Shown: piece after piece, positions 41,553 through 55,120 of the stretch | Layout of the letters: each line of letters opens with the position of its first letter | Position numbering within the stretch: the first letter of the stretch is position 1 | DNA from: Tetrahymena thermophila SB210 | Lineage: Eukaryota > Ciliophora > Oligohymenophorea > Hymenostomatida > Tetrahymenidae | DNA: 64,000 nt | NCBI RefSeq assembly: GCF_000189635.1 | Contig: NW_002476567.1 | Coordinates: 1-64,000 of the forward strand | Direction of reading: 5' to 3' | Program-made: the position numbers and the translations under genes | The notes under the pieces: generated by a model | The model's input: only the letters and a program-made list of their open reading frames with translations | Database searches by the model: none | What the model was told of the DNA's origin: nothing

Positions 41553-42797
41553 TCACAAATTAAGCTTGCAGTTGGCATCTCTATTTCTGATTCTAAGATT
41601 AACAATTTTAGGAATATCTCTAGGATTTTCAGCAGCTCTTATGTAATCTTTTAAAATGGCTCTGTGAGCTTCCTTGTCAAAAACAGAGCTGTTTTGGATC
41701 CATTTATCTGCTTCAGTTTAGAGAAAGTGCTAGAAGATATCCTTATATTCAGAATAAATGATGGCAATGATCATTTTATTGTTGTATTTCATGCTTTTTT
41801 CAAGCTTTTCGTAGGCAAATTTATATTTCTTTAATTGATCTCTGCTTTAGATTTATGCAATATTCATTACTAATTGATCATTGTGAGAGTCTAAGAAGAA
41901 ACTGTCGAAAGCCTTGACAAAATTTTTTACAACGTTTTTCTTGTCAAATTTGCTCTTTTTATTATTTTAGAATTCAGTGCTCTAGGATTCTTCGCTGTTA
42001 TTATTGAAATTGCTAGAAGAAGACACTTTAGATCCTTTTCTTTGTCTAGCAAAAGAGGTCTCAACATTATCTTCGATTTTCATTTAATCTTAGATAGTAG
42101 TTCGCGTTTATGTTGTTACTGTTGTGGTAGGAATAACTTAAGGAATACAGTAATGACCATATAACGTTTCTTCTTAAATAGGAGAGTGGGATTTGGTTGA
42201 AAGAGCTTCATCATTTTAATTATGATTGTGATCATTTAAAGGAGATTAAGACAATCTTTTTAAATTTTCATCTTCTTATTCATGCTTAACGATGAGATCG
42301 ATTTGTTATTACTATTATTATTTAAGAGGGAGAGCATTAAATTATCCTAAGTAGAATGTGTAAGAGTAATCAGTTCTTTGGTTAGGAGATTCAATTTAAA
42401 AATTAATTGAGAAAGAATCTTTTTCCTGATTAATATTGAAGAAGTGATTTACAGAGTAGTAATTTAAGGAGTTAGTGTAAATCTAAGTAGAATTAATAGT
42501 TTTAACTTCTTAATGGAAAACTACGTTGGAGTTAATATTGTTAACACCGTTAATACTCTTTACTTCCAATTCAACAGCGGGATTTTTCTTTTAATACTAG
42601 AGAGTGAAGCTAGTAATTTCACCACCGTATTGATGAGAAAAGCTTATATTGACAATATTATCTCCACAGGACTTAATAGTAGGGTGAATCTAGAGAGCGT
42701 TGCTGATAAACCCAACTTAGTTGTTAGATTTTTAGGTAATACAAAGTGTGAAGTTTTTTAAGTCTTCATAGAAACCAAAACTCTTAGGGAAACTCAT
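41553..42797 (-). CDS. Unrecognised 414-residue protein
   Basis: A single exon from ATG 42797 to TGA 41553. The first about 165 residues look beta-rich (alternating hydrophobic residues, e.g. NIVNISFSHQYGGEITSFTLQY). A Gln run and a Ser/Thr/Asn linker (about 165-290) follow, then a helical C-terminal domain of about 120 residues (NVVKNFVKAFDSFF through DKEAHRAILKDYIRAAENP). No signal peptide or membrane segment. Codon choice is noticeably richer in C-ending codons (AAC, TTC, ATC, TCC) than in neighbouring genes, which in Tetrahymena goes with high expression. I do not recognise the family; the two-domain shape with a central disordered linker suggests an adaptor, which is inference. Confidence 0.85.
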
Positions 42798-45700
42798 TTT
42801 CGTTTAAAGAAGTTATTTTTATTAGAAAGAATTTATTTTTTTTATAATGTCTGTCTGTCTGGATGTTTATCCTTTTTTGTTGTTGTTTTTTTTTTTTAAT
42901 TTAGTTTTCTTCTTTTTTTATGAAAAAGATTGATTTTGATTTTTTATCACAATTTAATAATTATAAAGATTAATTAATTTGCGATTGACATTATAAATTT
43001 TTATAGAAATTATCATTAAAAAAGAGAAAAAAGATTTAATTAGGCGAATGTTTAGTTATTTGTTTTTAATACATCAGCAATTTTTTAATAATATTAACGC
43101 AATTATGTAAAAAAAATATTGTCAATCTATTTTAATCAAAAAAAGGTATATAAGCATAACAAAAGGCAGATAAAAAGTTAAAGATATATTTAGCAATCTA
43201 AAATAAAATAAAAAGTATTTTATTTTAAATAAGTTTATTTGCTTTATTAAAAAAATTCATTTTGTAAAATTAAATATTTTTATTTTTTTAATTCATTTTC
43301 TTTTGTATTTTTGATTATTTCTGTATTATTAATTGATTATTTATTTGTTTATTTATCTATTTGTCTATCATTACCCCTTTATCTCACTGAAAAGTAAAAA
43401 GATAAGTAATTCCTAACATTATCCAGATATTCAAAATTTCTTCTTTAATTTCATAAAAAAAGTCTTAAAGAATCAATCAATCTAGATTATAAATCAAATA
43501 AATAAATTAAATAAATGAATATTTCAAATCAATTTATAGATTAATACTTAGATAGATAATTTTTGTAAAGAGGAATTTAAGATTTAATGAGAAAGGATAA
43601 GAAATAAATAAATACATATATATTTTATATATTAAAGCTAATTAGATATCAATTTAAATAGAAGGGGGGAAAATATCAGCTAAAGAGAATATTTTAATAA
43701 TTAATTTAAGGTCCTTTACTGGACATTCAAAGAAGCGAGACAAGATGCATTTTATATGTTAAATAACCATTTACTTTTAGATTTTAATTAGCACTAATAG
43801 TCTATTACATATTTTAAAAGCGAAATATTCTTTTGGTAAATTTAATACCTTTTTCACTTTTTCAATATTAGTTTATGTAAAGGATTATAGGGTAGTTTCT
43901 TTTTATTTCTGATCTATGTCTATTTAAAGTTTATATTTCAAAATAATACTTAAATTAGCTTTCTAATCTTTTTTTTGATAATTAAATTTAATGCTTGTAT
44001 CCTTCCTTTTAAAATTTAATTTCCTTTTTATAATATTTTAGTAGATTGTATTTTATTTAGTGCCTACCCCGATACTCTTTTTTTCCAATTTTTAGCACCC
44101 TACCTCTCTCCTTTTATTTTATTTGGTATCTAGTGTTTTTTACACTTTTACTTTATATTTAATTTCTGCCACTTTTAAATTTCAAATAATCTCTCTCTAG
44201 TCTGTCTTACGCTTAAAATAAATTAAAGAAATTCTACAAATTATTTTTATGATTTAAATACTCATTTGTAGACTTATGGCTCTATTTTAAATCTGTGGTT
44301 TCCAAGCAACTATTTTATTCAAGCATCATCATTTGTTTTTTATTTAAACAAAAAAAGAGACTATTTATTTTATTTTATGAAGACCCTTTGTAATTAATTA
44401 GTTTTTTGCATTATCACTTACTATTTAGAATATGTGCATTCAAAATGTTAGGATAAAACTATTTCTTTCTAAAATATATACCTCTTTCTCAAAAATATGA
44501 ATGGATAGATTATTTGATAATAAATAAGACGCTTTTTGATAAGATAAGTTTAATACTTCGATAATTTTGTTCGATAGTAAATCAGCCTAGATATTAATAG
44601 CTGATAAGAAAAAAATTAACACTTATCTGATTTTATAATAATTCTCAATTTTTATCATGATATTTCTGCTCGCTATTTATCTTTTACATTATTTTTGAAG
44701 CTTAGGATCAAAACCAAATACTTTTTTTGGATTGTAGATTCAAATTAATTCTTTTAAAAAGAGAGATATTTCTCTCTTACAAGTATCAGAAATGAGTAAG
44801 TAATCTCGAATGTAAAATTTTGAGTAGAAAAAAAGAGTAGAAATTTGATTATAATTAAAGAAAGTTATGAAAAGAACATTAGAAGGTATATCAATTATAA
44901 CTAAAATTTTAGTAACTTGGATAAATATTCCAAAAATGAAGATTAGTAGATTAAAAAACACGTAATTGATAATAAGAAAGGGAAAAAAAATTAATTTCAA
45001 TCCAAAACCAAAGAAAGAAGCAAGAAAAAAACAATCAAACCCTTAAAAACTAATATAAGTAGATTCTATCTATCATAATAAAATGCATCTAATTTCGAAT
45101 ACAGAGTAGATAGTTATTTAGGTTTTTAGTTTGTTTCCTAACTGGATTGATAGCAATATTAGCAGCAGAAAAAAAAATAAATTTATATTAAATTATCCTT
45201 TTTAATAAAAGAGAAAGTGTCGCAAAAAAAAATTGTAAATTTCATTTTTGAAGGAGATGCCAAGAGTTAATAAAATATATGCAGTTCGCATGATAGATAA
45301 AAATTAATTAACAAGAAGAAGTAAGACAAAGAGATTTTGAAGTTGAGAAAATAAATTATTAATTAATTAATTAAAAGAAAAAAACAAATAGCACTTTTAC
45401 TTTTAATTGATCTCCTTATACCTAATAATTACAAAATGATAGCTCCTTTAAGAAGGGGAAATAAACAATCAGAAAAATCATAATATTGGAGGGAATTCTT
45501 GTAATTTGTCTATTATATAAATAGACAATTTATTCTAACATAATGAAATGGATACTACAATTTAATTCATAAAAAAAGCTTATTTTACTGCTCGCATTTT
45601 TGAATTAATCTAGAGAAAATCATGAATAAAAGCCTTCCATAATAGAGATGTTTCTAGATAATTTTTATGAGCAAGAAAGAATTTCACAACACCATAGAAA

Positions 45701-48700
45701 AGTTATGAAAAGGAGTTTATAAGAATTCTGGATTTTTTATAATAGACAATTAAAAGCAAAACAAAAAGCTATTTTTTATGTTTGAATCCTCTCTTTTTCT
45801 TTACTTTCGGACTTTATGTTTGTATGTATGGATATTTCCTACTTTAATATCTTGAATAGATTGACTGATAGATAGATAGCTAGCTAGAGATGAAAGAATA
45901 TTTATTGCTTTCTTATTTATTCTAATAGACTCTTTCGTTATAAGATTTTGAAAGAAAGCTATTAAGAATGAATAAATAAATAATTTTCGGTTCACTAAGC
46001 TGCCTACTGTCTACTCATTAAAGATTCGATTGATTCTGACGTTTTTTCTCTAATTACCCAATAATCTCCTTTAATTATTATCAATTTTTTATACTTGAGT
46101 GAGCAAACAGCTCATATTTAATATTTTTTTGTAACACAAGTCTGCCTTAGCTTGGCTTAAATATTATTTTCATCTTAATTAGACTTAAATTTTAGAAAAG
46201 ATTACATTTATTAATATTAGATAAAGTATGTATTTAGTTGCTTGCTATCTATCCATCCCTTGTTAATCTAATTTAGAATTTTATTATCTTCTCTTATTAT
46301 TCAACCTATTGATAATGAGAAAATTAGTTAGTTGATCATTAATTTTTAAAAGTATTATCTAATCGTTGGTGAATTTATATTCATTTTTATCAAAAAGTAC
46401 ATTTATTAATTTAAAACTGTAACTTAGACATTTTTTAAAAATTTCAATTAAAAAAACAAAGAAATATTTGAACTCATTTAGTTTTAGATGATTTTATTTT
46501 TTCCAAAATTTTTTCAAGTAAAAACGAATATAATTGAATCTTTAAAACAAAAATAGTATTGATTGATTGATTGATTATTATTATTAATACTTTTTTTCTT
46601 CCAAATTTTTACTTGCGATATTTTTATCTACTTTTTGAATTATCTACCCTTATAAAAATAATAAAGTTTGTTTTTTTCAAATTAAATAAGATAAACGAAA
46701 AAATCATTAATTTTCTTAAATGCTTTTTAAAGTTTAATAATAAAAATTTATCTATTACTAAGAAAATAATTAGACTAGATACTAAATAAAGCATTTTAAA
46801 CGTTATGAAGGTTTTTAACTTATTAACATATCTGATTCAAGTTATTGAACATTTATAAGAATCTTACTGAAAATACTATAAATTTTATGTAATCTCTCTT
46901 CCTTTCCTCGAATAAATGTTCTACATAGAATTTTATTATTTTTTTTAATGTAATTTTTTAAATATCACTGATTTTTCTTAATTTTTACTGGCCTTACTAG
47001 TTTCTTATTTCAGAAAGATTTTAGATTCTTTTTCTTTTTTAGTAGGTATTTTATTCGATTATGATTAATATTACTAATAGGATTATTATTTTAAATTTAA
47101 AATCTACGATATGAGGCATTTAGCACTATTTATCAGATTTTTTGCTTTTTCCTTAGTCAACTCTAATATTTTTATTTTAAAAAAGGTGATCATCTTAAAA
47201 GCAGAATTTAAAATATATTCATTTATTTTCAAATTTATATATGCATTTTTGAATTTTTCTAATTAATATTTTGACTGTGTAATAATCTACTTTTTAAGGA
47301 AAAACCATAAAAGTACTAAAAAATGGAAAGAAAAAAATGAGCCAGATATTTTTAGCAACATAGCTTCAAATTGAAATCAATTTATTTCAAAAGATGTTAT
47401 CAAGTATTAAATGCTTTGTAATTTGAAAAAAAAGTAATGAAAATAAATAAATATCAAAGTAATCAACATAATTGAAAAGTAGTAAAATTTATAATTTATA
47501 ACATATAGAAATATAATATCTAGATTTTTTATTATATAAATCTATTTATGGTAAAATATCATTAAAAATTAAATTTGATTCATATCTATAACTTTTATGT
47601 ATTATTTAAAAAATTATAATTAGCTTAACGATGGATAGATAGATAACCCATTTTTTTACTTTTAAAAAACCTTAAATTAACCTCAAAATAATAAAAACTA
47701 TATTACAATATTATAAAATAAATTTCTACATGCAAATAAATTATGCCAAAATTTAAAATTTATATTATAAAATGAAATGAATTTTAGAAAAGCAAAAAAA
47801 GTAATCAAGTAATTTAAAATAATCAACCAAACATTTCAATACTAATTTTATTTATTTCTTTCTATTTTTAGATTCTGATGAACCTTAATTTGAATTTAAA
47901 ATTTGTTCTATATAATTAATTGATAAATGTTTAATTGATTATAAATAGCTTATAATATTTCTAAAGTCATTATTATGTATATTTGCTTATATATTTAATT
48001 ATTTTATATTTTAAATACATATATATCAGAAGAACGAGAAATAATTAGTAAGAAGATTTATATTATAGTAGATTGATTATACATTTTATTTTTTTTGCAA
48101 CATATGACTAATTTATTACATAATTAAAAATTAATAGTTTTTAGTTAATTTTTGGATTTTTTTAGATATTTAAAAAATTGATTAAATATTTAAAGTCTTT
48201 ATTTAAATGGGTGAATGAGTTGCCATTTAGTACCAATTGTAATCGATGATTTCTACACTTACTACAGATAATTTATTTTATAATATAAATTGCATTGAAT
48301 ATTAAAATGCTTTGATGTGTTAGTATTGGTACTAAGTAGCAACCACCCTTTATTAGTTTTAATCATTTACTAACTTTTTCTTACAAAACTTAAATGAGTG
48401 TTTACTTAATAAAATATAATGTCAAATTTAAAATGGACCTATTTTATAATAAAATATTAGACCATATAATGGCACATCTATATATTTTTTTTATGAATTT
48501 ATCAGCTAAATTTGACATAAAATTGGTTAAGCTAATTTAAAAATAAAAGTAATGTCATATTATTTCTTTAAATTTTATATTGGATAAAAAAATTCTAATG
48601 TATTTTAAGTATTATAATTTTAATTTGATTGAGTAATTAATTTATTTTATTCTCTCAATATAAATAAAATAGATACAGGTATTTATTTTTAACTTTTTAC

Positions 48701-49465
48701 AGATAAATTATTAAGTTTATTTTAAAATTAAAAAAATTTCTTTTGTCTTAATTCAAGTAACATCTCAAATAGTTAATTTAAAAATAGAATATTTCTTAAA
48801 TCTAGCTATAAAATAATAAATTTTATAATTTTAAACTTTTAAAATAAATCTTTACTATTGATTTCCTCACATGACCAGTTTCGATTGTAATTCCTCTTTT
48901 GCTTTTAATTAATTTTATCAATCGTAACATTTTTTAATTTGAATGTATTTTTTAAATTAAAAAACTAAATTCTTAATATTTAAAAAAGTTTCTTAAAACT
49001 TATTTATTTAAGGCAATTGATTAAAAATTTTATGAAAATAAATTAAACAATTTGAAATTAATTTTATCTCTGAAAACAAGTTCAATTTTAAGCCTTAATT
49101 AAAAAATGCTACTCTTTCGACTATTATTAATTTATTTTTGATTCAAATAAAGATTATAAAATAAATTATTTTCATACTTTATATTTAAATTATTATAAAA
49201 AAAAAGATCTCTTTTAATTTTTTATTGTAGAATAATGCTTTTAGTTTTATCATTTTTTTTATACATATGAATATATTTTTGTATATAGGTTGGTTAATTT
49301 AAAATTTTTACTAAAATAAAAATTAAATATTTTTAAAAACTTTCTAATAATTTACTAATATTTTAAATTAAATAAAAAATTTGCCAATTAATAAGTTGAT
49401 ATAAAAAATTCAAATCAATATTTAAGGACACAACAAAAAAATTCAATAAAAAAATATAAATAAAA
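42798..49465. other. Long gene-poor tract
   Basis: Nearly 6.7 kb with no gene I can support. It is AT-rich with long A and T runs; the section 43.9-44.2 kb is strongly pyrimidine-biased on the plus strand. TGA-free frames exist on the minus strand (about 44130-43950, basic; and 45072-44740, very hydrophobic), but neither has a convincing start or splice context. A short perfect stem (GTCC...GGAC) sits at 43711-43724 and a long imperfect inverted repeat at 48206-48350. No tRNA or snRNA consensus seen. Confidence 0.55.
48206..48350. repeat. Imperfect inverted repeat, about 145 bp
   Basis: The left arm (48206-48237, ending TTTAGTACCAAT) is complementary to the right arm (48325-48350, starting ATTGGTACTAAG), with a perfect 9-10 bp inner core and further matched blocks (GTTGC/GCAAC, GGGT/ACCC). 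The arms flank about 87 nt of AT-rich DNA. This could be a miniature inverted-repeat element, a remnant of an internal eliminated sequence, or a structured RNA. No target-site duplication is obvious. Confidence 0.4.
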
Positions 49466-51438
49466 ATGGAATATATTTCTGATTAAGCTTTAGATTCAGA
49501 TAAATCTATATTCACTAAACAAGAGCACTGTGATAATCCAGAAACCCACAATGGGGCATACAACAGATTAAAAAATGGAGCTTTCAATTATTAAAAACAA
49601 ACATTGATTTAAGGAGAAGGCGAGTAAAGAGGATAGCCTTAAAACTCGAAACAAAATTTACAATAAAAACAAATCAACAGTACCAATGATTAATCTATGA
49701 ATAATATGTCATCAACTTATGATAATTCAAATCATAACTATACCCTATCTTAATAATAACAAAACCACATCCATAATGATCTAGATTATTTCAATCATTA
49801 GTATAATAGAAATTAGCAAGAAAATTTTTAAGATTTTTAAGAACCTCCGAGAAATCATACAAATAAAAACAATTTATCACAAGCTAATGAAAGTCTAAAT
49901 GAAGAAAAAAACTTTAATAGTTAAGAATAAGCAAAAAACTAAGACTCTCAGAAATAGCCTTTAACTGAAAAAGTTTATAATATTGCTACTTATGAACTAT
50001 AACCTGAAATTAAAGGTATGATAGTTGCTTTGAAATATATCGGTGTTCCTAATCATAAAGTAGTAGAAGAAATCGGAAAATTAGGATTCACAGTTTCTGA
50101 TAGTAACGTTTTTATGGTATGGGAAGAATGGACTGAAGAGAGAAATAAGTTAGGAAAGTCTATTTTTAGAGATTAAAGCTAAGCTTTAAAGGCTTCAAGA
50201 GGACAATATAAAAAGAGTAATAAAGTAAATAGAAAATTTTCTGGAAGATAATCAAGTGATGAAGATGAAGATATAGATTATTAATACGATGACGAAGAAG
50301 AGGATGAAGAAGATAGCCTCAACGATTATAAAATTCCACCTAAAAATAGAGTGAATAAATATCCTAATGACAATAGAAAGAATTACCAGCAGAGCGAGTT
50401 AGAAAGTGAAAGCTATGAGTTTAATGAGAATACAACTCCTTTAAAAGGAAAGAAATATTCTCAGCTCATTAACTTTAAAGAGGGGAAAAATTATTAACCA
50501 TCGCTTTTTGATGGAGATATCAATAGATAGGAGAGTGAGGAGATTGATTTTGATTCTGATTATGATGAGAATTATAAAAAGAAATTGAATGAAAGCAGAA
50601 AGTAGAATCTAAAAACTTTTGAGAAGCACCCAAAGAAATAAGTTAAGATGCATGGAGATCATATTCTATTTTATAACCTTGAAGCTGGTCAATGTGTATT
50701 CTGTGCCTAGAATAATAAAGAAAATGAAGTTTATACTACCTGCATGGAGTGTGAAGGTTAAGGAGAAAATAAATTTTTTATATGTGAAGAATGTTTTGAT
50801 TAAAATCACAGCAAACAAGATTAAAACCATTAAAACTAATAAAAGCAGTTTGTTAAAAACGAAGACTAAGAACAACCTTTCATTGTAATAAAAATTTTTA
50901 TATTTTAAACCTTTTATTTATTTTACTTTTAATTTTATAGGATACTGAAGACTCAGAAACAGAAAATCATTAAAAGAATCTCAAAAACAAAAAATCTCAT
51001 GAAAATGTCGGTGTTAATGAAGAAAATAATTAAAATTAAAACAATTAAGGCAAATCTAATCATCCAAATAATTAAGAAACTGTTTAGAAAGAACAAAAAA
51101 ATAATTTAACCAACTAAAAAGAAAATATGTAATAAAAATAAAAATCTGATACTCTTGCAGACGAAGATAAAGAAATTCTATAAAAATAAGAAACTCAGAC
51201 AAATGAGACCAATTATGAATTAAATCTCATAGAAAGAATTCAAAAAAGTTAATTAAAAGTTAGTGTAACTGATGATTTTGCAAAATCTATATAAGATAAT
51301 AACGATTCACCACTAGTAAACAAACAACCAGTTGAAGGAATAGCCCAAAGCTAACAAATGTAAAATAATTCTAAAATTTTTGCTTAGTAAAAAAAGATTT
51401 TGAAAATTTATAAAAATCCTTAATCTATTTAGCAATGA
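49466..51438 (+). CDS. Acidic Gln/Asn-rich protein with a Cys-rich zinc-binding motif
   Basis: Two exons (49466-50884, 50941-51438) encode 638 residues. The first about 165 residues are Gln/Asn-rich. A compact, probably folded segment (about 170-225, EIKGMIVALKYIGVPNHK then FMVWEEWTEERNK) follows, then a run of Asp/Glu (DEEEDEEDS). Near residue 405-450 lies CVFC, then CMEC, ICEEC and DQNH, a spacing like ZZ-type or B-box zinc fingers, probably a protein-interaction module. The tail is Lys/Gln/Asn-rich and disordered. No catalytic domain is visible. The composition suggests a nuclear or scaffold role; the family is not recognised. Confidence 0.82.
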
Positions 51439-52444
51439 GTGCTCTTTATATAATTAAAAACAATTTGATAATTTTTATCAAATGGACTTGATTTAAAATT
51501 ATTAATTATGTAAAATTTATTAAATGAAAATGAGTAAAATATAAACAAAATTATTGATTTATATTTGTTTATTTATATGTCTGTTTGCTTATCTGTTTAT
51601 TCAAACATTCTATGAAATTTTCAAAATATTTTTTTAAATTCTTATACATTTTTAAGCAAAATTTATTAATTTATTTTTATTAATAATTTTTAATCTCTGC
51701 TTGCTATGTTATTTTTTTTCGGATTATTTTAGTGATCAATGTAAAATATTTAGTATTTCATAACAAAAAAAAAAATCTATAAATTTAAAAAAACAAACAA
51801 AAAATAGATTTGCATTCATTTTTAGTTTATTTATTTAATGATTTAAGTAGTTTTTTAATTATCAGTAAGTCTTTTCGTAATATATTTTTTACATGTTTTT
51901 GCTGCTTTGCACTGGCTGATTTTTATGATTCTCTTTTTTATAGTGAAAATTTTTAAACATTTGATTTAAATAACAGCTATCGATAGCTCAATTAAAATGA
52001 AAAATTGTACAAAAATAAATAAGAATTATAATTAGATATTTATTTGTTAAAACATTTTATTAGAATTTTTAAATATTTTGATGTTTCTTTTGTTTTGATT
52101 TTATAATTTTCAAAATCTTTTTGATTTATATGAAATTAGGAATAAGTATTGAATTTTTTAATTCATTTAAAAAATAAATAATAACATCATTAATAATAGT
52201 CTTGAAAGTTAAAATGAGTTTATTAATTAAAATTATAATTTTAGAAATTTACAATTTTTTATTTATATTTAATTCCAATTCAATTAATTTGTTGTCTAAT
52301 CTAAATTTTATTTAAATTTCTTTCATTTCAAAAATAAAATTTCGATTCAATTTCACATAAATATTTTTAACAAATGAAAATATTTACTTAAGAAACTAAG
52401 TATTATTTTTTGGAAAATACCCATCATAACAATTTTACTAATCA
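51439..52444. other. Intergenic, convergent gene ends
   Basis: About 1 kb of AT-rich DNA between the 3' ends of the zinc-binding protein gene and the first PARG gene. No feature recognised. Confidence 0.6.
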
Positions 52445-53912
52445 TCAGTCAACATTTTTTAGAAGATACTCAAACAACTCCATTTCTTTGTAGTGTGGAA
52501 GAAAATTTTATAATAAGCTTATTACCTAGCCTAGTGGCTTTCCTTAAAAAATTGTTACAACTTATTAAGCATTTTTTAGTTGGGGATTACTAAAAGTGCA
52601 ATAAATAACCTCTTTGTTATTTAGAGAAGCAGATATCCATTATATGGCTAACTTAAGCTGGACATCACCCCTATATATTCCGCAACCCCAATTCCCTGTG
52701 ATTACTGGTATGTTTTTTTAATTTTTAAATTAATTCTCTTTTTAAATTAAATCCTAAAAGGTAAATTAAATGTGTCCATCTTAAGAATTTTTAAGAAGAG
52801 AAGTAGTAAGATTATCTCCGATGTGATTAAATGCTAAATAGGCTTTCTTGAGATCTCTTAAAATGTATTACCATTAATATTGATCACTTTCTCTGTTTCT
52901 AAAGTTAATTGCATCATAAATGGTTTAGTGAGCCAGTTTAATCTACAGCTTTTAGTCAACTTAAACTTGGCTAATGTAATTATCTTGGTATTAGAAGCTT
53001 GCTCCATAGCCTTTATATGAGCAATATTATTCACATCCCGAGACTTGTATCACCTCGTTATCGGCTAATCGTTCACAAAATAAGATAGAGGGTATTAATT
53101 CAGGTGAAACTATAAACATAATTTCTTCCTAAACACATCCCTTGTTAAGTACGCCTCCACCTACATATTTATCAGCAAAATCGCATTGAATACATTCAAT
53201 TTTATCTTCATAAGCTTGAATACTGATTTGTTAATCTATCTAAATTGATTTGAGGAAAATTTTATTTAAATTTGCCTAATAAATTTAATCTTTAATATCA
53301 TCAAATATAGATTGATTCGATAATACTTTTCTTTAATAAATAACATTTAGTTGTGATTCAGTTTCAGAGAATATCATAGCTCTTCTAAAGTAATTTACAA
53401 TACAATAAATTTTTTAAATATTGCATTAATTTTCTAATTAACCATCAACTCTAGTCAAGATATTTTTCAAATTGACATAATTTGGAAGTTGTAAAGGTTT
53501 TTCGACTTATTCAATTTATTAGCTTTAAGATTCAGACTGAGTCTATGCTTAAATTTGTTAAACCTATTTTTCAATAGTAAAAAAAAACATATTTGCCAGT
53601 AGACAACAGATTTCTTCTTTTGTTAAGGTATTATTTTCTTCTGTTTATTACCTTAATATTTTGATTCTTCTTTTTGAAAACAATTACTCAATTTTTTGAG
53701 CCTAATTGCTAATAAAAGGGAGTATTTTTTCCCAAAATTCAATGATTTTTTCCTCATTTAGTTAGCTAATGAAATATTAAAGATTAAAGAGTTCAATTTT
53801 TTCATTATATGCTTCACTTAGAAGATTTTCTAACTCCAAAATGGAGCATTTTTATTTTTTAGTTTGGCAGAGATTATTTACTTTTTAAAGTAGCAACTTT
53901 TTTCTTTACCAT
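52445..53912 (-). CDS. Poly(ADP-ribose) glycohydrolase (PARG), copy 1
   Basis: Two exons (53912-53882 and 53829-52445, intron 53830-53881) give 471 residues. PARG cleaves ribose-ribose bonds in poly(ADP-ribose), reversing PARP signalling. The family signature GGGVLNKGCVQEE starts at residue 234, with the catalytic Glu pair at 245-246, and is followed by EIMFIVSPELI. The TGNWGCG loop and GDVQLKLAIQW block come near the C-terminus. Length matches the catalytic core of other PARGs, without the long regulatory N-terminus of vertebrates. The tiny first exon rests on splice phase: without it the frame has no start. A paralogue lies 2 kb away in the same orientation. Confidence 0.9.
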
Positions 53913-55120
53913 AAATGGAAATTATCAGTTGGTAAATCTAAATATTATATTTTTTACATTAAAATAATATTCACTAAAATTTTTTAGAACTTACTTTTTT
54001 TAATATATTACTGAAACTATTATTTTTAAAAATTTTATGATTTTTTATTATTTAGATTAATTAAAAAATAAAAGTTATTTAAAATAAAAAAAATATATTT
54101 TATCTCTTTTGAATTAGATAATGACTGAAGAATTAAAATATTTTTTATGAGAATATATCATTTGTTTTTTTAGATTTTTTTTTTTTTTGAAATAATGTAA
54201 AATTAAACATTTTTTAATTGTATGATATTTAGTATTCAATTAATTAAAAAAAAACTTTTTTAAAAAAAGAGAAATAGTAAATATAATTCTTTCACTTATT
54301 TCACTTTAAAAGAGGAAAAAATACTAAATATAATTATTTCACCTATTTCACTTTAAAAGAGGAAAAGTACATAAAAGTAATTATTTAAAATATTTTTTGT
54401 TTATTGACAAACTTTAGAGGTCTCCCAATCTTTTTTGGTATATTGATTTTATAATTTTAGATAAATAATTTTTTTATTCATTTTTTGTATTAAATTATAA
54501 ATAAATTCTATAATAACTAGATATTTTATAATAACAAGTTCATTTGTTTCTTGCGGGTTCTGAATATTTGGACAGGTTCGATTTAATTTGCAAAATACCC
54601 AATATTATTTCTAAATTTATTATAAAATACTTTGTAAGCTTACAAGTTTAATAGATATTTAGACCAAAAAATTGTTTTTATTTTTAATGATCTTAATCAT
54701 TATTAAAAATGGTTAGTAATTTATAAAAATGAAGTGTAAATAGCAGTTTAAATACATAAATTTGATTTTTTACTCACTAAAAGCTTTATTCTATGAATGA
54801 AAGAAACAAAAAAGCAAGAAATATAAGAATTTTCGATTATAAATGGCTTCATAAAACACAAATATCTATTAACTCTACTTTTAAAAAAATTAATTTGCTG
54901 TATGCTTGCTTTATTTTTTTTTACATGAAAATAAATGTCTTTAATATGAGAAAAAATATAAATATTTTTGATTTCCTAAAAAATTATTAGATTTTTGTAT
55001 ATCATAGGATATTTATAATAATTTATTTATTTATTTTCTAAATTTCATAAATATTTATAAAAAATAAAAGCTTTGACATTTACAAACAAAATATTTAATT
55101 AATTAACAAATTCATGTAAA
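53913..55120. other. Spacer between the PARG paralogues
   Basis: AT-rich DNA holding a 42-bp tandem repeat (54278-54366). An ATG-initiated frame at 54793 stays open under the ciliate code for about 137 codons but is low-complexity and hydrophobic or Asn/Lys-rich, so I do not call it a gene. The PARG copy 1 promoter should be at the left end. Confidence 0.5.
54278..54366. repeat. 42-bp direct tandem repeat, two copies
   Basis: Copies at 54278-54319 and 54325-54366 match at all but two positions and share the core TTTCACTTTAAAAGAGG. The 5-bp gap between them suggests a recent local duplication. No known element matched. Confidence 0.7.

Noticed and set aside
42513..42761. Plus-strand frame of about 82 codons opposite the 414-residue protein
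   Set aside because: Shadow of the minus-strand gene, which is continuous and far longer.
45801..45995. Minus-strand frame of about 64 codons
   Set aside because: Its apparent stop is TAA, which is sense here, and composition looks intergenic.
46571..46789. Plus-strand frame of about 72 codons, Phe/Leu/Lys-rich
   Set aside because: No coding character and no supporting context in the gene-poor tract.
52683..52691. CAACCCCAA, identical to the Tetrahymena telomerase RNA template
   Set aside because: It lies inside PARG copy 1 and encodes the conserved Asn-Trp-Gly-Cys stretch on the minus strand; no RNA-gene context.
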